From Bifidobacterium anseris (GTDB taxonomy: Bacteria > Actinomycetota > Actinomycetes > Actinomycetales > Bifidobacteriaceae): DNA of 64,000 bases. The stretch spans positions 248,001 through 312,000 of the forward strand of contig NZ_NMYC01000001.1 of NCBI RefSeq assembly GCF_002860345.1. Direction: 5' to 3'. The translations under genes were made by a program, and so were the position numbers. The notes below the pieces were generated by a model. The model saw nothing but the letters and a program-made list of their open reading frames with translations. It was not told the DNA's origin and made no database searches. Shown in pieces: positions 34,678 through 44,413 of the stretch (position 1 is the stretch's first letter; every line of letters begins with the position of its first letter).

Positions 34678-37314
34678 ATGCTATCGGTGACGATGCAGAT
34701 GATGAAAAAGAACATGAGGATGCTCATCCCTGCGGGGATCGCGATTCTCATCGGCACGGCGTTCATCACGGCGACACTGCTATTCACGAACGCGCTCAAC
34801 ATTTCGCTCGTTGATCAGACGACGGGCAAATACGGCCAATCTAACTATGCGGTCAGCCTCGACGACGCGACGTTGCGCAGCGATGGGGAAGTGCCGTCGC
34901 TCACCGGTGCCGAGGTCGAGCGGATCGGCGGGATCGACGGTGTCGAAAGCGCCCGCCTCGACGTCAACACGAACATCATGCTGACCGAAGGCGATGCGCA
35001 TGCGAGCGGCTACGGCATCCTCGGCGCCGAAGACGGCAGGATATTGCCGGTCAAGGCGTCACAAGGCCGTTTGCCGTCGTCGATGACCGATGATGAGATC
35101 GCGATCCCGGCCAAGACGGCCGACCAGCTTGACGCGCATGTCGGGGACACGGTCACCGTGCGCGGCACCTATGTCGACAGGCCCGTCGACATCACCGCGA
35201 GGATCGTCGGACTGACGACCGATCCGCACAACGTGTACGGGTACTACGGCGGCGCATCGGTGCTCTCCGCGGCGCTCATGACCAAGCTGTTGTCCGATCC
35301 GTCGTATGACGACCTGAACGGCTATGGCGCGTTCCTGTACGTCGACCCGGCCGATGCGTCCACAGTCGCCGGGAAGATCAAGGCGCAGCTGCCCGAACAC
35401 TACCGGCTTATGACGCGCGAGCAGCTCAACGAGCAGGCGATCAAACAACTCAGCGATAGCGGCGGCGACGTCACGAAGCAGTTCCTGCTCGCGTTCGGTG
35501 TGCTTGCGATGGTCGTCGCGGCGCTTGTCATCGCGAACACATTCCAGGTGCTCGTCGCACAACGGCGCAAGACGCTCGCATTGCTGCGCACGATCGGCGC
35601 GACGAAACGCCAGCTGTACATCTCGGTCCTTGAGGAGGCCGGTATGCTCGGCTTCGTCGCCTCGGCGCTCGGCGTCGGCGCGGGCATCGGCCTCATGGCG
35701 ATCGCCGCGCAGACGACGCGCCACCTCGACAACGGTCTCGGTATGCTCACGCTTGATGTCACATGGCAGTCGGTCGTCTATCCGATCGTCTTCGGCATCA
35801 TTGTGACCGTGCTCGCCTCGGTTGGCTCGGCGCGCGCCGCGACGAACGTCACGCCGCTTGAGGCGATGCGTCCGATCGAGCTGAGCGAGAACAGGAAGTC
35901 GCGCACAGGCAGGGCGGTCTTCGGCGTGCTGCTGCTCGCCGGTGGCATCGCCGCGATGGTCGCATCGATCCCCATGGCCAAGCAATCCTCCGATTCGGCA
36001 AGCCAGATGGCGCTCCTGCTCGCCGTGCTCGGCTGTGGACTTGCGTTCATCGGCCTCGCGTTGACGGCGATCTTCTGGATGCCGAAGCTCATGAAGGCCG
36101 CGGGCGCGTTCGTCTCGCTCTTCGGGCCGTCCGCGAAGCTCGCGGACGCGAACATCCAGAAGAACCCGCGCCGCATCTCGGCGACCGGCACCGCGCTGCT
36201 CATCGGCGTCACGCTCATCTCGACGCTCGCGACGGGCGCCGCCGCCGCGAAGGCGACGATGAACAAAGCGCTCGATACACGTTATTCGGTCGACATCGTC
36301 GTGACCAGCGACGACCTCGCGCAGTCCGATACGCGCAAGGCCGCGGCCGAGCAGGGCATCGCGGCGTCGCTTGAGGCGCCGACGGCGATGGCCGTGTTCA
36401 CCGATGGCAACGGCAACAAGGTGAGCACGCAGGTCATCGGCATCCCGGACGTCGCCTCGCTGCAGCGCGTGTTCAACATGAAGCTCGACAACCCGGTCCC
36501 GACACTTGGCGACGGTGACGTGATCCTGCCCGACGCGAACATCCAGACCGGCAAGTCCTTCGGCATCAAGGACGGCAAGGTCGAGATGACCGGCTACACG
36601 GTCCCCGAGGAGGGCGACGGCGAGCCGGACGGTGACGTCATCTACGGCAAGACGGTGACGCTGCGCGCTGAACAATACGGCTTCCACCGCGTCTCGCAAG
36701 GCGCCGAGGCCGTCGCGTTCGTCAACCGCGCGCTCTTCGAGAACGGCACGTTCACACAGACCGGCGACATCGCGATGTTCAAGGTCAAGCCCGAACAGGG
36801 CCAATCACTGTCCAACGTCGTCGAAGCCATCCAGAAGGACTATGCGGGATCGCCCACCGCGGTCTTCACCGGACCGGTCGCCGAACGCAGCCAATGGGAA
36901 TCGATGGTCAACATGATGCTCATGCTGCTCGTCGCGCTGCTCGCCGTCGCCGTCGTCATCGCCGTGATCGGCGTCGCGAACACGCTGAGCCTGTCGGTCA
37001 TCGAACGCACCCGCGAATCGGCGACGCTGCGCGCGATCGGCATGACGAAGGGACAGCTCAAGCGCTCGCTCGCGATCGAGGCGATGCTCATCTCGGTCGT
37101 CACGAGCATCGTCGGCATGGTCGTTGGCACGTTGTTCGGATGGCTCGGCATCTACATCGTGATGAGCTCGATCGCCGACGTCGTCTACGTCGTCGACTGG
37201 GCCACCTACGGCATCATCCTCGCGATCGCTGTCGTCTGCTCGCTGCTGGCGAGCGTGTTCCCGGCGCGGCGCGCCGTGAAGACACCGCCGGTCGAGGCGC
37301 TCGCCGAATCCTGA
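34678..37314 (+). CDS. FtsX-family ABC transporter permease
   Basis: About 878 residues. One N-terminal membrane helix (about 13-33) is followed by an extracytoplasmic MacB-PCD-like domain to about 260. The first FtsX domain has three helices (about 265-390, with VLVAQRRKTLALLRTIGATK), then further helices near 415 and 445, a second extracellular domain, and a C-terminal FtsX domain (about 745-870, with LSVIERTRESATLRAIGMTKGQ). This is the two-FtsX architecture of actinobacterial exporters or lipoprotein extractors. ATG 34672 sits on the ribosome site GGGAGG; ATG 34678 has correct spacing and is preferred. Confidence 0.88.
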   Translation: MLSVTMQMMKKNMRMLIPAGIAILIGTAFITATLLFTNALNISLVDQTTGKYGQSNYAVSLDDATLRSDGEVPSLTGAEVERIGGIDGVESARLDVNTNIMLTEGDAHASGYGILGAEDGRILPVKASQGRLPSSMTDDEIAIPAKTADQLDAHVGDTVTVRGTYVDRPVDITARIVGLTTDPHNVYGYYGGASVLSAALMTKLLSDPSYDDLNGYGAFLYVDPADASTVAGKIKAQLPEHYRLMTREQLNEQAIKQLSDSGGDVTKQFLLAFGVLAMVVAALVIANTFQVLVAQRRKTLALLRTIGATKRQLYISVLEEAGMLGFVASALGVGAGIGLMAIAAQTTRHLDNGLGMLTLDVTWQSVVYPIVFGIIVTVLASVGSARAATNVTPLEAMRPIELSENRKSRTGRAVFGVLLLAGGIAAMVASIPMAKQSSDSASQMALLLAVLGCGLAFIGLALTAIFWMPKLMKAAGAFVSLFGPSAKLADANIQKNPRRISATGTALLIGVTLISTLATGAAAAKATMNKALDTRYSVDIVVTSDDLAQSDTRKAAAEQGIAASLEAPTAMAVFTDGNGNKVSTQVIGIPDVASLQRVFNMKLDNPVPTLGDGDVILPDANIQTGKSFGIKDGKVEMTGYTVPEEGDGEPDGDVIYGKTVTLRAEQYGFHRVSQGAEAVAFVNRALFENGTFTQTGDIAMFKVKPEQGQSLSNVVEAIQKDYAGSPTAVFTGPVAERSQWESMVNMMLMLLVALLAVAVVIAVIGVANTLSLSVIERTRESATLRAIGMTKGQLKRSLAIEAMLISVVTSIVGMVVGTLFGWLGIYIVMSSIADVVYVVDWATYGIILAIAVVCSLLASVFPARRAVKTPPVEALAES

Positions 37315-37317
37315 TTG

Positions 37318-37369
37318 TGGCCGGCGCGGCGGCACCTTCCCTCTCCTCGCATCCACGCCGCGCCGGCCA
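37318..37369 (+). terminator. Hairpin after the permease gene
   Basis: Fourteen-base arms TGGCCGGCGCGGCG (37318-37331) and complement (37356-37369), with a 24-base loop. Confidence 0.55.
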
Positions 37370-37393
37370 TCGTCATCGGTACGCTGATGACGG

Positions 37394-37432
37394 ATTGCCC
37401 CTCCGCCCCGCATCGCGGGGCGGAGGGGCAAT
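37394..37432. terminator. Bidirectional terminator between exporter and response regulator
   Basis: Perfect 17-base arms (37394-37410, 37416-37432) with a 5-base loop, between converging genes. Confidence 0.75.
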
Positions 37433-37458
37433 CGTATGCGCAGGGGCGTGCGCGGACG

Positions 37459-38169
37459 CTACACCAGATGGTTCTCGTAGGCGAAGACGACGGCCTGCAC
37501 GCGGTCGCGCGCGTTGATCTTCTGCAGGATGTGCGCGACATGCGTCTTGACGGTCGGCAGCGAGATGAACAGCCTGTCGGCGATCTCCTGGTTGGACAGG
37601 CCGTGCGCGATTTCGACGAGGACCTCGCGTTCGCGTTCCGTGAGCGTCGCGAGTTCTGGGTCCACATAGTCGTCCGCCGCGCGCTCGGCCTCGGTCTGCG
37701 CGCGGGTGATGCCACCCTCCATCATCTTCTCGATGAGCCGTTTCGTCGCCGTCGGCGCGATGATCGCGTTGCCCTGGTAGACGGTGCGGATCGAGTTGAG
37801 CAGCGTCTCCGGTTCGGTGTCCTTGAGCAGGAAGCCGGAAGCGCCCGCGTTGATCGCCGACATCACGTATTCGTCAAGGTCGAAGGTCGTCAGGATGATG
37901 ACGCGCGTATGGCGTTCGCCTTCCTCGTTCGCATGCGCGTATGCGGTGATGCGCGCCGTCGCCGTCAGACCGTCCATACCCGGCATGCGCACGTCCATCA
38001 GGACGATGTCGGGATGCAGTTCCTCGACGAGCTCAACGGCCTTTCCGCCATCGGAGGCCTGTCCGACGACCTGCATGTCGGGTTGTGAATTGATGACCAT
38101 CGTGAATCCGACGCGGATGAGTTCCTGATCGTCGGCGATCACGATGCGGATTCTGCCATTGTCTGCCAT
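37459..38169 (-). CDS. NarL/FixJ-family response regulator
   Basis: 236 residues. The receiver domain has the acidic pair in IVIADDQELIRVG, the phospho-accepting Asp in DIVLMDVRMPGMDG (about residue 57) and the switch Lys in GFLLKDTEPE. The C-terminal LuxR-type HTH is in LTEREREVLVEIAHGLSNQE and TVKTHVAHILQK. A 25-residue acidic linker joins the two. It lies 33 bases after the histidine kinase, its obvious partner, but has its own TAGACT box exactly 7 bases before ATG, so it can be made without the kinase. Possible targets include the convergent ABC exporter. Confidence 0.93.
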   Translation of the reverse strand: MADNGRIRIVIADDQELIRVGFTMVINSQPDMQVVGQASDGGKAVELVEELHPDIVLMDVRMPGMDGLTATARITAYAHANEEGERHTRVIILTTFDLDEYVMSAINAGASGFLLKDTEPETLLNSIRTVYQGNAIIAPTATKRLIEKMMEGGITRAQTEAERAADDYVDPELATLTEREREVLVEIAHGLSNQEIADRLFISLPTVKTHVAHILQKINARDRVQAVVFAYENHLV

Positions 38170-38176
38170 GCCGTCC

Positions 38177-38182
38177 AGTCTA
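38177..38182 (-). promoter_or_regulatory. Candidate -10 box of the response regulator, leaderless
   Basis: Minus-strand TAGACT, then GGACGGC, then ATG 38169. No Shine-Dalgarno is present. Confidence 0.6.
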
Positions 38183-38202
38183 GCCGGACGGGTGCGCCGC
38201 GC

Positions 38203-40803
38203 TCAGCGCCGCGCGCGGTCGGATCCGTCCGTCCTTCTGAGCTGCTCGTTGAGCGGCCGCGCTGGTGTGAGGTTCGGTGTCCGGTCATGGTCGCCCTCAT
38301 CGCTGAACCCGGTTTCGCGCAGTACGCTGAGCAGTTCGCGCATATGGGCGAGCGCCGTGCGTCCTTGTGCGCCGATCTGCGCGAACGCGTCGGTGATGAA
38401 CTCGGGCGATGGTGTTCTGCCATGTGCGAGTTCGTCGTCGATCGTCGACAGTTCCGTCGTGGTCTGCTCGATGACCGCGTTGAGTGTATCGCTCACTTCC
38501 GAGCGGATGTTCGCGCTGATGCGGTCGCGTTCGTGGTTCGCCGCGATGATGCGCTGTTTGTCGCGTTCGGCTTCGAGCGCCTCGGCGCGCGCCTGGAGCA
38601 CCTGTGGATTCGTCCCGCCGAGTTTCGTCCACGCGCCGAGTGCGTACGCCATGATGCAGAAGAACAATGCGAACGCGCCGTATTGGATGAACACGGCATC
38701 GGGGGAGCCGTAGAACCCCGCGTCGATCAGCTGCTGCGGCGTATGTGAGAGCCATGCGAACAGGCTCCGGTATCCTGCGACGTTCATCGCGCATCGCGCA
38801 GCGAACACCGTGCATCCGAGCGTGAAGAGCGGTACGACCCATTTCCAGCTGGCCGGTTTGCCGTAGAGAGCGACCGCGTATATCGCGAAGAGCACATAGA
38901 GGTCGGCCGTATAGAAGCCGGGGAGTGCGAGCAGTTGCAGCAGGCAGATGGCCGCGACGGTCACGGCGACGGCGCGTGGGAAACGCCTGCGCAGCATGAG
39001 CGGTGCGACGATGCACCATGTCACGAACACGCCGAGCGCACGCATCCGCGGGGAATTGTCCGGCGTGCCCAGGAACATGACCGGTTCCGCCAACGAGGTG
39101 AAGCATCCGAGGAGTGTGAACATGATGACGTCCATGAGCACATAGTGGCGTTGCGTCCAGCGCGACATCCTCGAGATCCAGTTGCGTGGACTATCGTCCT
39201 CGACCTGTTCGAACGGTTTCGAACGCAGTTTGTCGCCGAGTTTGACGAAGAACGGCCATACGATGCGTTCGTCGGACGCATGCCGCTGCGGTGGTGCTGT
39301 GACGCCGCTCGCTGTGATGTCGCCGTCTGTGACATCGTCTACGGTGCCGTCCGCGTCGTGCGAGACGCCGTCGCTGCCGGACGTCGCATCCGCCGCATGC
39401 ACGGTGGTGTACCCGGTGTCGGCGTGCATCGCCTCCGATGCGGGCACGGACGTCTCGGATCCGCCGGTCTCCCCGTGTCCTCCTCGTCCGAGCGGGACGC
39501 TCGCATGCACGTTGAAGCCGCCGGAGAGCCGGGGTCCGGAGGCGACGGCGCCGCCGACCGCCTCGATGCGTTCGCGCATGCCGAGCAGGCCATAGCCGGG
39601 CTTGTGCCCGTCCAATGACGATGCCGCGCCACGGCCGTCGTCATCGATGTCGATCGTCAACGTGTGCACGTCCCAACGGACCGTCACCGTCACGTCGACA
39701 TGCGCCCCCGCATACTTGCGGATGTTCGTGAGCGCCTCCTGCACGACGTGGTACATCGCGACGCTCGACTGCTCGCTGAGCGCGGACGGGCGTTCCTGTC
39801 CGATTGTGCGCACCGTGAGTGTCATATCGGGGGAGACGGCGCGCGCCTGGTCGATGAGCGCATCGATGTCCGTGATGTCCGCGTGCGGCGAGCCGCCGAA
39901 GACACCGAGCAGCCGTTTCATATCGTGCAACGCGCGTTCGGATTCGCGGCGGATCGTCTCCATCGTCTCGCGCGCGAGCTTCGCGTCGTCGCGCGCGGCG
40001 TAGCGGCCGCCGTCCGATTGGATGATGATGATCGACAACGTGTGCGCGACGATGTCGTGCATGTCCCTCGCGATGCGTGCGCGTTCCGCCGACGCCGCGA
40101 TCTGCCGTTCCTCCTGCTCGCGTGCGACGATCGCGTTGTTGCGTTCGTTGAGCAGTACGACCGTCTGTTGGCGTGCACGCTGCCAGAACGCGACGATGAT
40201 GGCCATAGCGAGCGGCAGCGAGATTGACACGAGCACGATGACGAACGCCTCACCGAACATGCGTCCGCATACGGCCTGATGGTCCGGGGAGAGGGCCGGG
40301 CACGCGAAATACGCGTTGAGATCATCCGCGCTGCGTGATGGGTGCAACGGCCCGAAGACCTGCACCCACGCGTTGACGAGCGACGTGACCACATCGAGGA
40401 CACCCGCGGTGATGAGGTACCGGCGCACATCGGCGCGTTCGCCATGGACGATCGCCGCGCACAGCATCGGCACGGCCATGAAATCGGCGATGACGAGAGA
40501 AGGGCCGAACACCAGCTGGATGACGACGGTCACGATGAACCAACGTGCGGACGTGCGCGGGCGCACACGGTGCAATAGGTACGGCGCGGTCAGCAGCACG
40601 CTCCAGACGGCCGAGCACAGCGGCGCCCACCCCGACGACGACGGATAGTCGAGGAACAACCCTGCGCCATCGTTCCATATGAACCCCGCGGACATCGAGA
40701 ACCACAACAGCGTCAACAACGCCGTCTCAAGACAGTCGACGAGGAGCGCACGGTGCGCGCGGAACCACGGCACCGCGCGCGTGCGCAGCGAATCGAAGGA
40801 CAT
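38203..40803 (-). CDS. Double-module sensor histidine kinase (HisKA_3 type) with degenerate second half
   Basis: 866 residues, more than twice the usual length. The first half has about five membrane helices (25-210), then a HisKA_3 dimerisation domain with phospho-acceptor His249 in RIARDMHDIVAHTLS, then an ATPase domain with EALTNIRKYA (N-box), DDDGRG and GYGLLGM. A 90-residue acidic linker follows. The second half repeats a membrane block (about 560-735) and a coiled helix ERDRISANIRSEVSDTLNA. That helix aligns with the first DHp, but the histidine is lost, and no ATPase domain follows. The ATG at 40803 has TACGCT 7 bases upstream, so it is probably leaderless; an in-frame start at 40839 is less likely. 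Confidence 0.87.
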   Translation of the reverse strand: MSFDSLRTRAVPWFRAHRALLVDCLETALLTLLWFSMSAGFIWNDGAGLFLDYPSSSGWAPLCSAVWSVLLTAPYLLHRVRPRTSARWFIVTVVIQLVFGPSLVIADFMAVPMLCAAIVHGERADVRRYLITAGVLDVVTSLVNAWVQVFGPLHPSRSADDLNAYFACPALSPDHQAVCGRMFGEAFVIVLVSISLPLAMAIIVAFWQRARQQTVVLLNERNNAIVAREQEERQIAASAERARIARDMHDIVAHTLSIIIIQSDGGRYAARDDAKLARETMETIRRESERALHDMKRLLGVFGGSPHADITDIDALIDQARAVSPDMTLTVRTIGQERPSALSEQSSVAMYHVVQEALTNIRKYAGAHVDVTVTVRWDVHTLTIDIDDDGRGAASSLDGHKPGYGLLGMRERIEAVGGAVASGPRLSGGFNVHASVPLGRGGHGETGGSETSVPASEAMHADTGYTTVHAADATSGSDGVSHDADGTVDDVTDGDITASGVTAPPQRHASDERIVWPFFVKLGDKLRSKPFEQVEDDSPRNWISRMSRWTQRHYVLMDVIMFTLLGCFTSLAEPVMFLGTPDNSPRMRALGVFVTWCIVAPLMLRRRFPRAVAVTVAAICLLQLLALPGFYTADLYVLFAIYAVALYGKPASWKWVVPLFTLGCTVFAARCAMNVAGYRSLFAWLSHTPQQLIDAGFYGSPDAVFIQYGAFALFFCIMAYALGAWTKLGGTNPQVLQARAEALEAERDKQRIIAANHERDRISANIRSEVSDTLNAVIEQTTTELSTIDDELAHGRTPSPEFITDAFAQIGAQGRTALAHMRELLSVLRETGFSDEGDHDRTPNLTPARPLNEQLRRTDGSDRARR

Positions 40804-40810
40804 GCGGCCC

Positions 40811-40816
40811 AGCGTA
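40811..40816 (-). promoter_or_regulatory. Candidate -10 box of the histidine kinase, leaderless
   Basis: Minus-strand TACGCT, then GGGCCGC, then ATG 40803. Confidence 0.55.
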
Positions 40817-40966
40817 GCGTGCGCGCACACCGAGGGCAATCATCCGCATGGACGAGACCGGTCCATGTCCGCACTGCGGGCTGAGATGAGGACATGCACG
40901 CCACCGCATCGGCATACCCGGGGCGGGACGCACAAGCCAACGATACAGCCAAGGAAGGAAGCGCGT

Positions 40967-42304
40967 ATGGGACTGCTCGCCGAATACTATCTGCCGGGAC
41001 TGCACGTCGCGGAACATGCGATCGACGTTCCGCTCGACTGGAACGGGCACGAACCCGGCCGCGGTTTCGATGGCGCGCACATCAAGCTGTTCTACCGCGT
41101 GCTCACCGCGCCCGACCACATCCACGACGACCTGCCGCCGCTGCTGTTCCTGCAGGGAGGCCCCGGTGGGGCCGGCCCGCGCCCGCTCGACCCCGACTCC
41201 GACGGCTGGATCGGCGAAGCCGTCAGGCACTTCCGCGTCGTGCTGCCCGACCAGCGCGGCACCGGACGCTCCTCGCACATCGACTCCAACGTCATCGGCG
41301 CGATGGACGGCGAGACCGGCGCCGATTACCTCGCGCACTTCCTCGCCGACTCGATCGTGCGCGACTTCGAACACCTGCGCCGCACCGAGTTCGCCGGCAG
41401 CCTGTGGACGACGCTCGGCCAGAGCTACGGCGGCTTCCTGACGCTCACCTACCTGTCGCTGTTCCCGACGGCGCTCGCGGCCGCCTTCACGACCGGCGGC
41501 ATCCCGCACGTGCCCGCCGACGCGACCGAGGTCTACCTGCACACCTTCCCGCGCATGCGGCGCAAGACCGAACAGTTCACCGACCGCTATCCGCTCGACC
41601 GCGCACGCCTCGACACGCTCGCCGACAAGCTCACCGACGAACACGTCACATTGCCCAACGGTGACCCCTTCACCATCGAACGACTGCAGACGCTCGGCTC
41701 GTCCTTCGGCATGAAGCCAAGCTTCGAACGCGTGCACTGGCTGCTCGACAAGGCTTTCGCCGCCAGCGACGGCAGCGCCTCGGAGACGTCGCCGCTGACC
41801 GACGAATTCCTCGCCGACGTCGTGACGGCCACGTCGACGAACGCGCTGTACTGGCCGCTGCAGGAGTTCATCTACGCGAACGGCGAACTCGAACGGCCGA
41901 TCGACTGGGCGGCGCAGCGCGTGCGCGACACGCTGCCGGAGTTCTCGACCGAGGCGCGGCCGCTGCTGCTGACCGGCGAGGCCGTCTTCCCGTGGATGTT
42001 CGAGCAGGAACGCGCGCTTAGGCCGTTCCGCCCGGCCGTCGAGACGTTGATGGGGCGCACGCGCTTCGGCACGATCTACGACGAAGCCCAGCTCGCGCGC
42101 AACACGGTGCCGCTGCAGGCGGCCGTCTACTTCGACGACATGTACGTCGACTCGTCGCTGAGCCTCGACACGCTCGCGCGCATCGGCAACGCGCACTGGT
42201 GGGTGACGAACGAGTTCGAACACGACGGTGTGCACGGCGCCAAAGTCTTCCGCCACCTGTTCCGGGAGGCGCTCGACCGCGGCGACTTGCGCAAGCTGTT
42301 CTGA
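40967..42304 (+). CDS. pip: Proline iminopeptidase, alpha/beta hydrolase family S33
   Basis: 445-residue S33 peptidase. The oxyanion segment is FLQGGPGGAGPRP, then VVLPDQRGTGRSS, and the nucleophile elbow is GQSYGG with the catalytic Ser. Acid and His lie in the C-terminal part (EFEHDGVHG near 415). The class of about 430 residues releases N-terminal proline from peptides. The start at 40967 follows AAGGAAGGAAG. The neighbouring proC makes proline, which suits a proline theme but may be chance. Confidence 0.9.
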   Translation: MGLLAEYYLPGLHVAEHAIDVPLDWNGHEPGRGFDGAHIKLFYRVLTAPDHIHDDLPPLLFLQGGPGGAGPRPLDPDSDGWIGEAVRHFRVVLPDQRGTGRSSHIDSNVIGAMDGETGADYLAHFLADSIVRDFEHLRRTEFAGSLWTTLGQSYGGFLTLTYLSLFPTALAAAFTTGGIPHVPADATEVYLHTFPRMRRKTEQFTDRYPLDRARLDTLADKLTDEHVTLPNGDPFTIERLQTLGSSFGMKPSFERVHWLLDKAFAASDGSASETSPLTDEFLADVVTATSTNALYWPLQEFIYANGELERPIDWAAQRVRDTLPEFSTEARPLLLTGEAVFPWMFEQERALRPFRPAVETLMGRTRFGTIYDEAQLARNTVPLQAAVYFDDMYVDSSLSLDTLARIGNAHWWVTNEFEHDGVHGAKVFRHLFREALDRGDLRKLF

Positions 42305-42383
42305 AATCGCATGAACTATCCTCGGCGTCCGGCGCCGTGTCCGCGGCGCGGCATGCGCGCGCACGCCCGCAACATGGATGCGC

Positions 42384-42389
42384 TAGCGT
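42384..42389 (+). promoter_or_regulatory. Candidate -10 box of proC
   Basis: TAGCGT followed by GG, predicting a leader of about 45 bases. Confidence 0.4.
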
Positions 42390-42441
42390 GGACGGCGAAC
42401 AATGACGGCGCGCCGAGGGCGCACGGCAAGGAAGGAAGAAC

Positions 42442-43248
42442 ATGACGGACGCGTGCACGGTCGGATTCATCGGATTCGGCAACATGGGACAGGCGATCGC
42501 GTGGGGACTTGTCGAGGCGGGCACGCTCGACGGCTCGCAGATCGTGGCCTGCGCGGCCCATTGGGACAAGCTCGTCGCGTCGACCGGCGCGATCGGCGCG
42601 AAGGCGCTGCACGACGCGAAGGAGGTCGTCGACGCCGCCGACGTCATCGTCGTGGCGATCAAGCCGTACCAGATCGAGACGGTCATCAAGCCGCTCGTCG
42701 CCGACCTCGCCGGCTCCGACAAGTTCGTCGTGTCGATCGCCGCCGGATGGACGCTCGACCGCTTCGAGACGATGATGGGGGAGATGAGCGCGCTCATCCA
42801 CCTGCAGTGCACGATCCCGAACACGCCGATGGCGGTCGGCAAGGGCGTGCTCGTCACGGAGACCGACAACACGCTCACCGACGCGCAGCGCGACGAATTC
42901 GAACGGATCTTCGGATCGATCGCGCTCATCGAACGCGTCGACGGCGCGCACATGGACATCGCGATGTGCATCGCCGGCTGCGCGCCCGCCTTCACCGACA
43001 TGTACCTCGAGGCGCTCGGCGACGCCGGCGTCAAGTACGGGCTGCAGCGCGCGACCGCCTACCGGCTCGCCGCGAAGATGATCGAGGGCGTCGGCGCGCT
43101 GTATCTGGCCACCGGCACGCATCCGGGCGCGATGAAGGACGCCGTGTGCTCGCCGGGAGGCACGACGATCAAGGGCGTCGCTTCGCTTGAGGAGAGCGCG
43201 TTCCGCGGCGCGGTCGTCCGCGCCGTCGACGCGATCGAACAGGGCTGA
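42442..43248 (+). CDS. proC: Pyrroline-5-carboxylate reductase
   Basis: Final step of proline synthesis: NAD(P)H-dependent reduction of pyrroline-5-carboxylate. It has 268 residues, the normal length. The nucleotide-binding motif is GFIGFGNMGQAIAWG at the N-terminus, followed by VVAIKPYQ and the MPNTP-equivalent CTIPNTPMAVGKG. The C-terminal signature region is THPGAMKDAVCSPGGTTIKG. The start follows AAGGAAGGAAG. Confidence 0.94.
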   Translation: MTDACTVGFIGFGNMGQAIAWGLVEAGTLDGSQIVACAAHWDKLVASTGAIGAKALHDAKEVVDAADVIVVAIKPYQIETVIKPLVADLAGSDKFVVSIAAGWTLDRFETMMGEMSALIHLQCTIPNTPMAVGKGVLVTETDNTLTDAQRDEFERIFGSIALIERVDGAHMDIAMCIAGCAPAFTDMYLEALGDAGVKYGLQRATAYRLAAKMIEGVGALYLATGTHPGAMKDAVCSPGGTTIKGVASLEESAFRGAVVRAVDAIEQG

Positions 43249-43291
43249 GCGGCGGCCGCCGCCCACGGTCCGCGTTGACGAGCCGCAACGC

Positions 43292-43297
43292 TACAGT
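43292..43297 (+). promoter_or_regulatory. Candidate -10 box of ychF, leaderless
   Basis: TACAGT, then GGGCGGT (7 bases), then ATG 43305. Confidence 0.6.
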
Positions 43298-43304
43298 GGG
43301 CGGT

Positions 43305-44393
43305 ATGTCTCTTACCATCGGAATCGTCGGACTGCCGAACGTCGGCAAGTCCACCATGTTCAATGCCCTCACCCGCAACAACGTGCTCGCCGAGAACTAC
43401 CCCTTCGCGACGATCGAGCCGAACACCGGCATCGTGCCGCTGCCCGACGACCGCCTGCCGGTGCTCGCCAAGCTCGTGCACACCGAGAAGATCGTGCCGG
43501 CGACCGTCACCTTCGTCGACATCGCCGGCATCGTCAAGGGCGCATCGGAAGGCGAGGGACTGGGCAACAAGTTCCTCGCGAACATCCGCGAGGCGGACGC
43601 GATCTGCGAGGTCGTGCGCGCCTTCGAGGACGACGACATCGTCCATGTCAACGGACACATCGACCCGGCCGACGACATCGACACGATCAACACCGAGCTG
43701 ATCCTCGCCGACCTGCAGACGATCGACAACGCGCTGCCGAAGCTCGAGAAGGACCTGCGCGGCAGGAAGATCGAGCCGGCATACATGGAGGCCGTCAAGC
43801 AGGCGAAGACGATCCTCGAGTCGGGACGCACGATCGACCAGGCGGCGCAGGCCGGCGAGATCGACAAGGACGACCTGTACGACCTGCATCTGCTCACCGC
43901 CAAGCCGTTCATCTACGTGTTCAACGTCGACGACACCGAGCTGATGAACGACGAGTTCAAGAAGAAGCTCGCCGATTCGGTCGCGCCGGCACCGGCGATT
44001 TTCCTCAACGCGCAGTTCGAGGCCGAGCTCACCGAGCTCGACGAGGCAGACGCCCGCGAGATGCTCGAGGACGCCGGGCTCAAGGAATCGGGTCTCGACC
44101 AGCTCGCGCGAGTCGGCTTCGATATCCTCGGCCTGCAGACCTTCCTGACGGCGGGTGAGAAGGAGGTGCGCGCCTGGCAGATCCACAAGGGCTGGGCCGC
44201 GCCGCAGGCCGCAGGCGTCATCCACACCGATTTCGAGAAGGGCTTCATCAAGGCCGAGGTCGTCTCCTACGACGACTTCGTGGCCGCCGATGGCTCGATG
44301 CCGAAGATCAAGGAGGAAGGCAAACTTCGCCTCGAAGGCAAGGACTACGTGATGCAGGACGGCGACATCGTCGAATTCAAGTTCAACGTCTGA
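43305..44393 (+). CDS. ychF: YchF/OLA1-family ribosome-binding ATPase
   Basis: 362-residue TRAFAC-class protein (E. coli 363). The P-loop is IVGLPNVGKSTMFNALT; G3 is VDIAGIVKGASEGEGLGNKFL, and the altered G4 motif (NVDD in place of NKxD) makes the family prefer ATP. The TGS domain at the C-terminus contains GWAAPQAAGVIHTDFEKGF. Its role is binding ribosomes in stress responses. There is no Shine-Dalgarno; the -10 box 7 bases upstream suggests a leaderless mRNA. Confidence 0.96.
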   Translation: MSLTIGIVGLPNVGKSTMFNALTRNNVLAENYPFATIEPNTGIVPLPDDRLPVLAKLVHTEKIVPATVTFVDIAGIVKGASEGEGLGNKFLANIREADAICEVVRAFEDDDIVHVNGHIDPADDIDTINTELILADLQTIDNALPKLEKDLRGRKIEPAYMEAVKQAKTILESGRTIDQAAQAGEIDKDDLYDLHLLTAKPFIYVFNVDDTELMNDEFKKKLADSVAPAPAIFLNAQFEAELTELDEADAREMLEDAGLKESGLDQLARVGFDILGLQTFLTAGEKEVRAWQIHKGWAAPQAAGVIHTDFEKGFIKAEVVSYDDFVAADGSMPKIKEEGKLRLEGKDYVMQDGDIVEFKFNV

Positions 44394-44413
44394 GCGAGCG
44401 TAGCGCCATCATA

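Noticed and set aside
33773-40803. Lantibiotic or bacteriocin gene cluster
   Set aside because: The exporter and two-component layout is suggestive, but no precursor peptide, modification enzyme or immunity gene is found.
43275-43280. TTGACG as -35 of ychF
   Set aside because: Only 11 bases from the -10 box, too close for a working promoter.
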